From Serripes groenlandicus (lineage: Eukaryota; Mollusca; Bivalvia; Cardiida; Cardiidae): DNA of 64,000 bases. Location of the stretch: contig JASEVX010000001.1 of assembly GCA_031761405.1 (NCBI GenBank), positions 201,890,390 through 201,954,389 of the forward strand. The letters run 5' to 3'. Of this stretch, positions 21,580 to 30,235 are shown piece after piece (position 1 is the stretch's first letter; every line of letters begins with the position of its first letter). Both the position numbers and the translations under genes were made by a program. Under the pieces are notes generated by a model that searched no databases, was not told where the DNA came from, and was given only the letters and a program-made list of their open reading frames with translations.

Positions 21580-21647
21580 CTAATTATTGCTTTCTCTTTT
21601 CTACTTTCATATTCCTGTTTCCTGTTGCTGTTATTAGGTGAGTAAAC
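21580..21647 (+). promoter_or_regulatory. Candidate recursive splice site (ratchet point) 1
   Basis: CTAAT at 21580 (branch-point-like), a pyrimidine-rich tract 21589-21632 (CTTTCTCTTTTCTACTTTCAT and CCTGTTTCCTGTTGCTG), then TTATTAG|GTGAGTAAAC with AG at 21636-21637 and GT at 21638. A strong acceptor immediately followed by a strong donor leaves a zero-length exon, the layout of recursive splice sites in long introns of flies and vertebrates. It is not inside any repeat I recognise. Use in this genome is unproven. Confidence 0.4.
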
Positions 21648-21876
21648 AAAATATTTATTATTACACCTTTTAAATGAAATATTGAAAATTTAATTTGACT
21701 AATTTGAATCTTGTTAATCAAATGAAAGTGTGTAGTCAATTTTTTAGACAATGAAGAAAAACATTTCCAGAAAAGTAAGCTATTGCGGTTTTAAGCAATT
21801 TATTACAGCAATGTCATTCACAATCCAGTGCTGATAGGTAAAATGAAAGTTTGTTGGTTTATAATGTTGAAACAGG

Positions 21877-22053
21877 TCCCTTTCCTACAATTATATACAT
21901 ACAACAATCTGCAGCAGACAACATTGAAAATATCTTTCCAATGATATGTAAAATTAATATAAAGGCAAGTATGATTGCCATGAGCAATTTTCCTTTTGCC
22001 ACAATGATTTTATATAGCTCGCCTGGATCAAGACTCGTCTGCATGTGGTAAAT
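21877..22053 (+). mobile_element. TTAA-MITE type B, degraded
   Basis: TCCCTTTCCTACAATTATATACATACAAC, ATCTGCAGCAGACAACATTG, TGAGCAATTTTCCTTTTGCCACAATG, CTCGTCTGCATGTGG. The termini are eroded. Confidence 0.75.
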
Positions 22054-22054
22054 A

Positions 22055-22461
22055 AAACGACAGGATTCCATCTAAAAAGTCTAACATAAGCAAATGTACT
22101 CTTTAACCAACTTTCCGAAATGAAATATGCAAGAATTACAGTTTTTCGTTTTTTCCCTGGAGAGTGATGCGTAATATGCACATGGTCCAAGATAATCGTA
22201 GCATTCCTTTGAGAGTAATTTTGTTATTAGATAAAGGTCAGGCACTTCCCTGTAATTTATCAAAAAAAAAAAATGGGATAAAATACAACAAAAATGTTAC
22301 ATTATCTTGTCATATTACCAACACGTTTTGCGAGAATATTGTGTGATTATGTATTTTTCTGTTATTTTATAGCCATTACCGCACACAAAATATTTACAGA
22401 GGTTGTTTTTAAAAATGGCAAATGTACAAATTTTGTTTCTATCTGATTTTCTAAAAATGTG
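22055..22461. other. Non-coding stretch
   Basis: Unique AT-rich sequence with an A run at about 22262-22273. Confidence 0.4.
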
Positions 22462-22550
22462 TTAAATTTCCCACACCAAATCTAGAAATCTGCAGCAGAT
22501 CACTGAAAATATCTAGCCAAAAAATATGGGAAAAGCTCTTCCAGTTATTT
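22462..22550 (+). mobile_element. TTAA-MITE type B left part
   Basis: TTAAATTTCCCACACCAAATC, ATCTGCAGCAGATCACTG, ATCTAGCCAAAAAATATGG. The right part is not found. Confidence 0.65.
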
Positions 22551-23435
22551 GGAAAGTGTAGGAATCTATTTTGTTTTAAACTATATGTATTCTTAAATAT
22601 ATGTGATAAGTTAAAGCATTTACAATTTCTGTCTTTAATATGGTTTTCTGGATGACTTGTTCGTATCGCCATGGCCAGCCCCAACCAATTTGAGTCATCA
22701 GCCAGCAAATATTCCATTAATGGGAAGAGTTCAGAGGAAGAGTCATGTAAATTCATTTCCTACAAATACAAGATTATATTGCTGACACTATCGTGATTGT
22801 TTCATGTCAATTCAAAGTCACAGAAAATCTGGCGGGACAGTGTCAAGCACAATCTATTATCGATAGCCATGTAGCCATGGTATTTTCTGAGCTAGATCTG
22901 TATTATTCAATTATAACACCCTTCGTTGTGGGTACAGTAATTGCAAGAAAAATTGCACAAGGATATTCTAAAGAGTACACACAGCATAGCGTTTTGATGG
23001 AGAAGTTACAAAAAATATTGTGTGCTAAAAAAGGAATATTCCCCCCCTCTCTTATCTGAAACTGTTGATAAGTTACAAGGGATAGGCTGTAAAGTCCCAG
23101 AGGATAGTTTAATTAAATGTTTTGTTGTAGATAAGTGTTATCACATCCAGTTGCTCCATTTTATGTGTTTGCCAATATTTTCACTGTGATATCAGGGCAT
23201 TGGCTCTAAATTGCCTCTTTACTCTGACCATGTCTCCATTGTTTTCAATACATCAATTCACTATTGGATGAAATAATAGGAACAAAGTCTCAAACGAAGA
23301 CAGTGCACACATTATGTTTGACAAAAAATGTGTAACAGTGTTTTTACAGAAAAACCAGTTTTGCGCTGGATGCTATTATCTTTGGTTTAAGAATGTAATT
23401 CATGAAAGCAGTTAGTAAGAAAAGGCAAGGATAAT
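22551..23435. other. Non-coding stretch
   Basis: Holds opposing frames of 101 codons (minus, 22451-22756) and 88 codons (plus, 22793-23059), neither recognisable. Otherwise unique. Confidence 0.4.
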
Positions 23436-23641
23436 TTAACCCTTTCCCACATACAACCAATCTTTAACAGGAGAATTGACTAACACCTACCTGTAACCTG
23501 GCAGGCAGAATTGTTACAAATCTCTTTAAATGGTAGTATGTATGTTTATTGAAAAGAGTTGAAAACATTTGCCACAATATGTTTTTAAAAGTCATCGGCT
23601 GCAGTTGCGTCATAATGTGTCCGCATGTTGGAAAGAGTTGA
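23436..23641 (+). mobile_element. TTAA-MITE type B, diverged
   Basis: TTAACCCTTTCCCACATACAACC, AAATCTCTTTAAATGGTAG, AAAGAGTTGAAAACATTTG, GTCATCGGCTGCAG, CATGTTGGAAAGAGTT. One arm of the central hairpin is deleted. Confidence 0.8.
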
Positions 23642-23690
23642 TTAGTTTTTACCTGTTCCATGGGATGCAGCATCTGACTAGCCAAATCGA

Positions 23691-23921
23691 AAAACCCTTT
23701 CCCACATACAACAAATCTGCAGCAGACGACTTTGAAAACATACCCGAAAAAAAGTTGGAAACTCCCTTTAAATGAAAGGACAATAATTGAATAGAGTTGA
23801 AAACATGGTGACAAAAGGAAAAAGTGTTCGTTTTTAGCAATTTCTTCTTTTGTCGCCATGTTTTCAAAAAGCTGTCTGCTGCAGAGGCGTCAGAAAGTGT
23901 CTATATGAGGGAAAGGGTTAA
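23691..23921 (+). mobile_element. TTAA-MITE, B/A mosaic
   Basis: The left half is type B (CCCTTTCCCACATACAACAAATC, AATTGAATAGAGTTGAAAACAT). The right half is type A (GTTTTCAAAAAGCTGTCTGC, AGAGGCGTCAGAAAGTGTC, TATGAGGGAAAGGGTTAA). The switch lies around the central hairpin. Confidence 0.85.
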
Positions 23922-23924
23922 GGA

Positions 23925-24675
23925 AAACAACTTCTTCTTTTCCGACAGTGTTTTCACATCTTTTTCTAAGTCATGCCTCCAATTTCCCCCATGCTTAATT
24001 ACAAAGCAGATAACTCCTAAAACGTGCATATAAGGAAAAGGATTCAAGAGCTGCCATGCATTTTAAGTCTTTTGTGTCCGTTTTTCTTCAGCCGTAATGC
24101 ATTTGATTTCTGCTAACCTAGTAACGTCAAAAAATATTCCTGGTTTATTGAATATTAGAACAAGCTTGCCTGGGAAAAACTAATCAAAAAGTATGTCAGA
24201 AAATAATCTTTTTTTTCTCTTCAGAATATAAACTACTTCACAGCATATTACATCTTGCACTGCATCTGCTTCCCCGCCCCAAAATAGGTTTTCTATGTTA
24301 GAAATGGTAAATATCTTAAGATTATGTACATGTAGTTAAAAGATTACGTTCTTAAGATGAGGTGAAAAATCACTTTGTATGCTGCTTAAATCTTCTAGAA
24401 ATAAAAATTCATATTTCATAAATTTCTTTTTCCGATGCGAAAGACTAACGTATATATAATGTACATATCTATATGTAAATGTATATGGACTCTTTCATCA
24501 AGTTTTTCTCCTAAAATTGGAGACACAGCAGACGAGTTTTCAATATGCTGTCAGATTTTAACTGGTTTCCTGACAAAATTCCACCCTGCTGTCAGTCTCA
24601 GACCGGTCATGGGATTTCTTTGTCGTTGACAATAAGATATTAACTGTTTACCTGATACGATATTTTTTGCTGCTT
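23925..24675. other. Non-coding stretch with weak MITE scraps
   Basis: TTCTTCTTTTCCGACAGTGTTTTC near 23930 and ATATAAGGAAAAGGATT near 24030 may be eroded MITE pieces. TTTTTTTTCTCTTCAG at about 24208-24223 looks like an acceptor, but no donor or exon follows convincingly. Confidence 0.4.
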
Positions 24676-24893
24676 TTTACCCTTTACCACATGTAGACGC
24701 TTTCTGGCGCATCTGCAGCAGACGACATTTGAAAACGTTGTGTCAAAAGATGAAATTGCTCAAAATGAGCAATTTTACATTTTGCAACAATGTTTTCAAC
24801 TTTTTTTCGGTAATTATTTCTTCATTTCTAGAGATTTTCCATATCTTTTCAAAGACGTCTGCTGCTGAACTTGTGTATGTGGGAAAGCGTTAA
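24676..24893 (-). mobile_element. TTAA-MITE type B, near full length
   Basis: TTTACCCTTTACCACATGTAGACGC, ATCTGCAGCAGACGACATTTG, hairpin GAAATTGCTCAAAATGAGCAATTTTAC, GACGTCTGCTGCTGAAC, GTATGTGGGAAAGCGTTAA. Confidence 0.87.
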
Positions 24894-24966
24894 TTTGGGC
24901 CAAACTTAATATTGAGCTAACAAGTTAAGTATAAATACTTGTATGCTATATTATACTTGATATGTT

Positions 24967-24998
24967 TGATTTTTAAAGTCGTCTGCTTAAATTTGACA
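24967..24998 (-). mobile_element. TTAA-MITE fragment
   Basis: GATTTTTAAAGTCGTCTGCTTAAATTTG only. Confidence 0.4.
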
Positions 24999-24999
24999 A

Positions 25000-25422
25000 A
25001 AGAATGAGGAAAAATGAGTAGCAGTTACACCTAGAAATTTGAATGTTTAGTCTACAAACATTATAAAACAAACAGTACACAATGTGAATTATATCAGAGA
25101 AATTCTTTCCCATTGAAATAGCCCCAAATCACTTAACTTTTCGGTAACAAGGGTTGAAATAGAAAATTGGAAAGTATGAGAAATACATTTCTTGGATTGT
25201 AATATCCCAGAATTCTTATCAATCACGATGTCATCCTCTTTTCTAATGTGTCTGAGCCTTCGGAACCTATTGGGTTTTCCGCTGGTATTTGGCTTTTGAA
25301 TATTGATGCTCCGAGTTTTAGTAATAACTGCTGGAATTTTGTAAAGAATTTCTTCATTTGGTCCATCGGACATTTACACTCATACTCAATTGTGTGGTCT
25401 GGACGCATCTCAAGAGAACATA
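25000..25422. other. Non-coding stretch
   Basis: Overlapping frames of 94 codons (minus, 25089-25373) and 116 codons (plus, 25248-25598). The plus frame runs into a MITE. No domain recognised. Confidence 0.4.
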
Positions 25423-25649
25423 TTAACCCTTTCCCACATCATTACAGATGCTTTCTGCAGCAGTCGACTTTTCAAAACATTGTGACAAAAGCAGAAATTG
25501 TTCATAATGAGCAATTTCTTCTTTCGCCACAATGTTTTCAATCAACTTTATTCAATAGTTGTGTTTTATTTATGGAGAGTTTCCATATCTTTGACTGAAC
25601 GTTTTCAAAGCCGTCCGCTGTAGTTTTGTTGTATGTGGGAAAAAGTTAA
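25423..25649 (-). mobile_element. TTAA-MITE type B, full length
   Basis: TTAA at 25423-25426 and 25646-25649. Hairpin GAAATTGTTCATAATGAGCAATTTC, right end GTTTTGTTGTATGTGGG. Confidence 0.9.
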
Positions 25650-25811
25650 CCCTTTCCAACTCTTAACAAATCAGCAGTAAACGACTTTGAAATCTTTGGC
25701 AATAATACCAAAGAACTCTATAAATAGAAGAATTATTATTGTATAGAGTTGAAAACATTGTGGCAAACGGAGAAATCTGCTGCAGATGTATCAAAATGCA
25801 AGGGGGTGAAT
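25646..25811 (+). mobile_element. TTAA-MITE type B sharing a TTAA with its neighbour
   Basis: Starts on the same TTAA: CCCTTTCCAACTCTTAAC, CAGCAGTAAACGAC, TTGTATAGAGTTGAAAAC. One hairpin arm is deleted, then CTGCTGCAGATGTATCAAAATGC..GGGGGTGAATATGG. Confidence 0.8.
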
Positions 25812-25814
25812 ATG

Positions 25815-26195
25815 GAAATGAGACTAAATGCTCAAGGGCACACATTACCATTGGTGCCGGGGCGGGGATGCCGGGAGACTTCAATGTATGACTAATCTGG
25901 CAGGCTAAGCCACTCAATCCGTGTATATATTCCTCCAGTATCGGTAAAATGGGTCCATTGTGACCTCGATTGCACTATTAAAATGCATTATGTTGGGGGA
26001 AATAGTCCAAGATATTTACCATCTAGATTGATAAGTCCCAGTGGATGTTTTATACTATTATGTATGCTTGTCTCCTCAGACAGCCCCAATTGCACTGCAT
26101 CATTGTTGATATACCCCGATAAATTATCCTATCCTACCATTTTCCTTCATAGACGGACATTTCTATCTCACCATAATCTTGTGGCGTTGATATGC
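25815..26195. other. Non-coding stretch
   Basis: Unique sequence; a 91-codon plus frame at 25983-26258 is unrecognised and ends in the next MITE. Confidence 0.4.
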
Positions 26196-26422
26196 TTAAG
26201 CCTTTCCCTCATACAACAATCAATTCTGCAGCAGACGACTTTGAACGTATTTAAATAGAAAATCTCCATAATTGAATGGATAACCTATGACAAAAAGTGG
26301 AAAACATTGTGGCAAAAGGAGAAATTGCACGTTTTGTGCAATTTCTTCTTTTGTCACTATGTTAACAAAAAGCTGTCTGCTGCAGAGGCGTCCGAAAGCG
26401 TTTATATGAGGGAAAGGGTTAT
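26196..26422 (+). mobile_element. TTAA-MITE type A, full length
   Basis: TTAAGCCTTTCCCTCATACAAC, hairpin GAAATTGCACGTTTTGTGC, GAGGCGTCCGAAAGCG, TATGAGGGAAAGGGTTA. It lacks a few bases before AAATAGAAAATCTCC. Confidence 0.92.
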
Positions 26423-26469
26423 ATGAATAACATGACTTGTGAGGAAGGAAATATAATGGAGGTTAAGTA

Positions 26470-26626
26470 GTGACTTTTGTAACAACAAAAAAACTTTTGG
26501 CTTTGAAAGTATTGTGGGAAAAGGAAAATTATTTGTTTGGGCCAATTTATCTTATTCCAACTATATTTTCAAAGGTTACAATTGTCTGCTGCTGCAAATA
26601 TCGCGTGTTTCAGGAAAAGGTCTGAA
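26470..26626 (+). mobile_element. TTAA-MITE remnant
   Basis: TTGAAAGTATTGTGGGAAAAGG, a decayed hairpin, TTTTCAAAGGTTAC..TGTCTGCTGCTGC and AGGAAAAGG. Confidence 0.45.
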
Positions 26627-26697
26627 GAATTTCATAAAACTATAATGTCTAACATATTTATCCCATTAAGCTGCATTGATGAAATATGCCAATAAAC

Positions 26698-27060
26698 TTA
26701 ACCCTTTCCCTCATACGACAAGACGACTTTGAACATATTTTGTCAAAAATGGAAAACCTCTATAATTGAATGGATAACCTATGACTAAAAGCGGAAAATA
26801 TTGTGGCAAAAGGAGAAATTGTTCGTTCTGAGCAATTTCTTCTTTTGTCACTTTGTTTTCAAAAAGACGACTCGTGAAAACCTTAGCAAAAACACTGAAA
26901 ATCTCTATAAATTGGAGTATAATCATCGAATAGAGTAGAAAATATTGCGGCAAAAGGAGATATATTGCTCATTATGAGCGATATTTCCTTTTGCCAACCA
27001 ATTTTCAACAGTCGTCTGCTGCAGGGGCATCAGACAGTGTCTGTATGTGGGAACGGGTAA
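26698..27060 (+). mobile_element. Fusion of a type A and a type B TTAA-MITE
   Basis: Type A from TTAACCCTTTCCCTCATACGAC to GTTTTCAAAAAG (26698-26867) is joined to a type B interior, GACTCGTGAAAACC...AAATCTCTATAAATTGGAG, which continues through its own hairpin (GATATATTGCTCATTATGAGCGATAT) to GTATGTGGGAACGGG. The A right end and B left end are lost at the join. Confidence 0.85.
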
Positions 27061-27142
27061 TATTCAATTTTGGTAAGCCAATCACAGGGATAATAGTATT
27101 TTTAGCGTCGGCCAGATCTGGTGATAAAATGGAAGGAATGGA

Positions 27143-27304
27143 AGTTGAAAATATTATGTGAAAAGGAGAATTTTAAAAGTCCTTGTTTACATCAATTATT
27201 GAGTGTATCAGGAAATAGTTTGAAGTCTTTAATGAAAGTTATGACTTACCAGAAGTGTCGTCTGTTGCAGTCTCAGAAAGCATCGGCATGAGGGAAAGGG
27301 TTAT
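27143..27304 (+). mobile_element. Two TTAA-MITE right-end fragments
   Basis: 27143-27226 holds GTTGAAAATATTATGTGAAAAGGAG..ATCAGGAAATAGTTTG. 27252-27304 holds GTGTCGTCTGTTGCAG, CTCAGAAAGCATCGGC and ATGAGGGAAAGGGTTA. Confidence 0.6.
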
Positions 27305-27653
27305 GAACTTTACAGATAGCAAAACAAAAATAAACCAGGAGAGAGAGAGCGAAAGTAAATTTTATACTACAGCAAAGAGTGAAATCCGAAAAAGGTTTGT
27401 ATCTTCCACAATGTCACGCTGTGATAGAACGCATTTTCACGCCGGTAAAATATTGGACCAGAGAAATTCATTTACAGTGAATCCCCATAAGAGACGTTTG
27501 AATTTGCTTCTGAAATTTACAGATAATCTTGCGCAGTTTTACTTTAATTTAAAACGGAAAAACTATTTCCAATTGCGTGGAAATGTTACTTCGTTTCCCA
27601 GTTTGAGGCTTTAAGTAATGCTGGGTCCAAAGTTTTTACATTTTTTTTCAGTT
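27305..27653. other. Non-coding stretch
   Basis: A 119-codon plus frame begins in the preceding MITE fragment (27255) and runs to 27614. Basic, low-complexity, no recognised domain. Confidence 0.4.
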
Positions 27654-28053
27654 TTAAACCTTTCCCTTATGTAGTTGCGTTCTAACGCATTATGCAGTAG
27701 ACAACTTTTGCCTAACTGTCTTCAACTCTATTAACCCTTTCCTTCATACGACAATTCTGCAGCAGATGACTTTGAACTTATTCGGCAAAACATAGAAAAT
27801 CTCCATAGTTGAATGGATAACCTATGACAAAAATGGAAAACAATGTGGCAAAAGGAGAAATTGCACGTTTTGTGCAATTTCTTCTTTTGTCACTATGTTT
27901 TCAAAAAGCTGTATGCTGCAGAGGCGTCAGAAAGCATCTATATAAGGGAAAGGGTTAAATAATTAACTTTTATTTATTAAGAAATTCTCTCCTTTTGCTG
28001 AGCTATTTTAGAAATCGTCTGTTGCAGATTTTGTTTATGTGAGAAACAGTTAA
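27654..28053 (-). mobile_element. TTAA-MITE type B split by a nested type A copy
   Basis: Left part TTAAACCTTTCCCTTATGTAG..TATGCAGTAGACAACTTTTG..TCTTCAACTCTA. The right part after 27958 is ATAATTAACTTTTATTTATT..GTCGTCTGTTGCAG..TGTGAGAAACAGTTAA. The B consensus CAACTCTATTCAATAATTA spans the break. Confidence 0.82.
27731..27958 (+). mobile_element. TTAA-MITE type A nested in a type B copy
   Basis: TTAA at 27731-27734 and 27955-27958. CCCTTTCCTTCATACGAC, hairpin GAAATTGCACGTTTTGTGC, right end TATAAGGGAAAGGG. Confidence 0.93.
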
Positions 28054-28059
28054 TTTCTT

Positions 28060-28443
28060 GTCTAAATGCAAGACTAAAATGTTTGCAATTTTCTTTTCAT
28101 AGAATTCGAACGTCATTTTCAAGAATAAGCATTTGATTTATTGGAAAACAAAACCACCTTAATTGTGTTTCAGTGTTCAATTCCAATGAAATTTCATCAG
28201 TTTGTTTCAAAGCTGTACATTTTGAACACCTCATTTGTTACTAAAAGAATGACGAAATTAAAACAAGAGTTTGTATTATGTAAACAAAATATCCTGCTTA
28301 GGTGTTATGGAGGTCTGAAACGTTACTTATTTATACTGCATGGTGTGTAATGATATATTCAACCATAAATCACAGTTATATTTTTGTGAACACCTTGAGT
28401 GCTGGACCATGTTTCTTAATTATATAACTCTTGGAGTAGACTT
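28060..28443. other. Non-coding stretch
   Basis: Unique AT-rich sequence. Confidence 0.4.
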
Positions 28444-28640
28444 TCAACCCTTTGCCACATAGAACAAAATTGCTGTAGACAACTTTGAAAATATCAAGGC
28501 AAAAAAATGGAAATTCCCTTATTTTCGAAAGTTTGATTATTGAATAGTTGAAAACTGTGAGGGTGCTATTTAATTGGAGAAATTGCTTCAGAATATTTCC
28601 TTTCAAAACATTGTTTTGAAAAATCAATTACTAGTTAAGT
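28444..28640 (+). mobile_element. TTAA-MITE type B, right end lost
   Basis: TCAACCCTTTGCCACATAGAAC, TGCTGTAGACAACTTTG, GATTATTGAATAGTTGAAAAC, GGAGAAATTGC, then decay. Confidence 0.7.
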
Positions 28641-28649
28641 CAAAATGCT

Positions 28650-28858
28650 TTAACCATTTCCCACATACAACAAATCAGCAGCAGACGACTTATTGACAAA
28701 AACCTGAAAATCTCCATAAATGATAGCTTAATTGTTAAATAAAGTTGAAAATATTGTGGCCGAAAGAGAAATTGCTCATTTCACCTTTGGCCACAATGTT
28801 TTCAAAAGTCGTCTGCTGCTATTGCGTCAAAATGCGTCTGCAGGTGAGAAAGGGTTAA
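28650..28858 (+). mobile_element. TTAA-MITE type B variant, full length
   Basis: TTAA at 28650-28653 and 28855-28858. This variant has AGCTTAATTGTTAAATAAAG in the interior and CTGCTGCTATTGCGTC on the right, shared with 59996-60223 and the host copy at 8680-9064. Confidence 0.9.
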
Positions 28859-28859
28859 A

Positions 28860-29180
28860 TTATGTGCAAACTAATTCTCCCAGTTTACCTCCCAACTTTT
28901 GTGTCTTCTCTAGTTCTAAATTCAGAAGTTTATTAGTTCAAATTATATTTATATTCTTTTCTGTAAATGTTTTGAATTTGGAAGACTTCAAAGCTGAAAA
29001 GGGAAGGAAATAGGGGGTAACTAATGTTTCTCATTCCCGTGATTTATTTATTCCCTCATATCACAGCTTTCGGTAATAATCGTAATGGGACCGATTTCCC
29101 TCATCAAAACATTCTGGTTTCAGAGGACTTTAATAGGATAAAGAGGAGTGAACTGGTCTTTTCCCATCCATATAGATCTC
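28860..29180. other. Non-coding stretch
   Basis: Unique sequence; nothing recognised. Confidence 0.4.
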
Positions 29181-29181
29181 C

Positions 29182-29292
29182 CTTATGACTCCACTAAAAC
29201 GTATGTTGTGGGTACTCAAAAGAATCATCTTGCTGAGACAATTATTTTGAGTACCCACAACATAGGGTTTGAGGGTCAAATAAGGATTTGGG
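29182..29292. mobile_element. Foldback (palindrome) element, copy 2
   Basis: TTATGACTCC, AAAACGTATGTTGTGGGTAC / TCAAAAGAATCATCTTGCTG / AGACAATTATTTTGAG / TACCCACAACATAGGGTTT, then GAGGGTCAAATAAGGATTT. The arms carry a few mismatches. Confidence 0.83.
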
Positions 29293-29429
29293 GATGTGAA
29301 ATACTCTTCTCATGATCTACTCGGAACTCTGGGTTTCAAAATGAACGATTTTCATCTTTTATAATTCAGTTGTCTGCATGTGAGCTGATTCTTACGAGTA
29401 AATGTACCTCATAGGATTTGAAAGTTAAA

Positions 29430-29815
29430 TTAAAGCTTTGCTCTTCCTCACATGTGGACAAATTTTGACGTACAAATGCACCAAACGTCTTTTGAAAGCA
29501 TTGTGGCAAAGGAAGAAATTGCTAATTTGTTTGCGCAATTTGTGTTTTGCCAAATGTTTTCAACTCTTATGATTCAATTGTGACTGTCATCAATAATAAT
29601 TTTCCATATCTTGGTCTTAAGTGTTTTCAAAGTGTCTTCTGCAGCTGACGACTTTGAAATCATCTAGGTAAAACTTGAAAATCTCTAGAAATGAATTTTC
29701 TATGATTACTGCATATAGTTGATTTGTAACATTATGGCAAATTTTGAAATTGCTTATTATAAGCAATTTCTTCTTTTGCCACAATGTTTTCAAAAGTCGT
29801 CTGCTGCACATTTTA
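29430..29815. mobile_element. Two TTAA-MITE copies fused right end to left end in opposite orientation
   Basis: 29430-29643 is a minus type B copy (TTCCTCACATGTGGAC, TTTTGAAAGCATTGTGG ... CAAAGTGTCTTCTGCAGC). It runs directly into a plus copy (TGACGACTTTGAAATCATCTAGG ... GTCGTCTGCTGCA, to 29815). Both termini at the join are missing, leaving only the inner CTGCAGC as the junction. Confidence 0.78.
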
Positions 29816-29889
29816 AGAAATTATAAGCATTATCCGAAATTGTTATCAAAATAATATCTTGTTTCCTCCGAGGAAAGGGTGAAACGACT

Positions 29890-30235
29890 CACGTCCATAT
29901 ATAAGAAATACATTAGTACCGAAGTAACATTTCTTATCTGGGGGACTGTTCCTGGCATTTCCATCTAATTTTCAGTCAATTAAATTTACAAAACATGGGG
30001 GTTGATGGCGTTAAACATAAATTATATCTTGTTTTCGAGAAGATTATTTGTCTTTTGTAATCCAATTTACAGTAGAGAAGCGGGAAAAATTATTACAGTA
30101 CCATGTCTTCCGCTGACATTTCTCAAGACCTCAATCCTGTGAATGCTGTGAGAAATGCTTTGTCATAAAGAATACCTTGTGACATGGTCTGACAAATGAT
30201 GTCTACATCATGACTCAAAGGATAAGCTTCAGATG
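29890..30235. other. Non-coding stretch
   Basis: Unique sequence; AGGAAAGGGTGAA at 29871-29883 may be an eroded MITE end. Confidence 0.4.

Noticed and set aside
23464..23859. 131-codon minus-strand ORF, the longest in the window
   Set aside because: It spans two TTAA-MITE copies. Its EEIAKNEHFFLLS-like part recurs at 13943-14215, 26711-26953, 32327-32533 and 33744-33962 wherever a copy is open in that frame. It is repeat sequence, not a gene.
24208..24287. Possible exon after TTTTTTTTCTCTTCAG
   Set aside because: Frames close quickly with stops and no good donor; the pyrimidine run alone is common in AT-rich DNA.
25248..25598. 116-codon plus-strand ORF and overlapping 94-codon minus ORF
   Set aside because: The plus ORF enters a MITE at 25423, and both frames overlap. 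No protein family recognised.
27255..27614. 119-codon plus-strand ORF
   Set aside because: It begins in a MITE right end and continues into unique sequence with basic, low-complexity residues; nothing supports translation.
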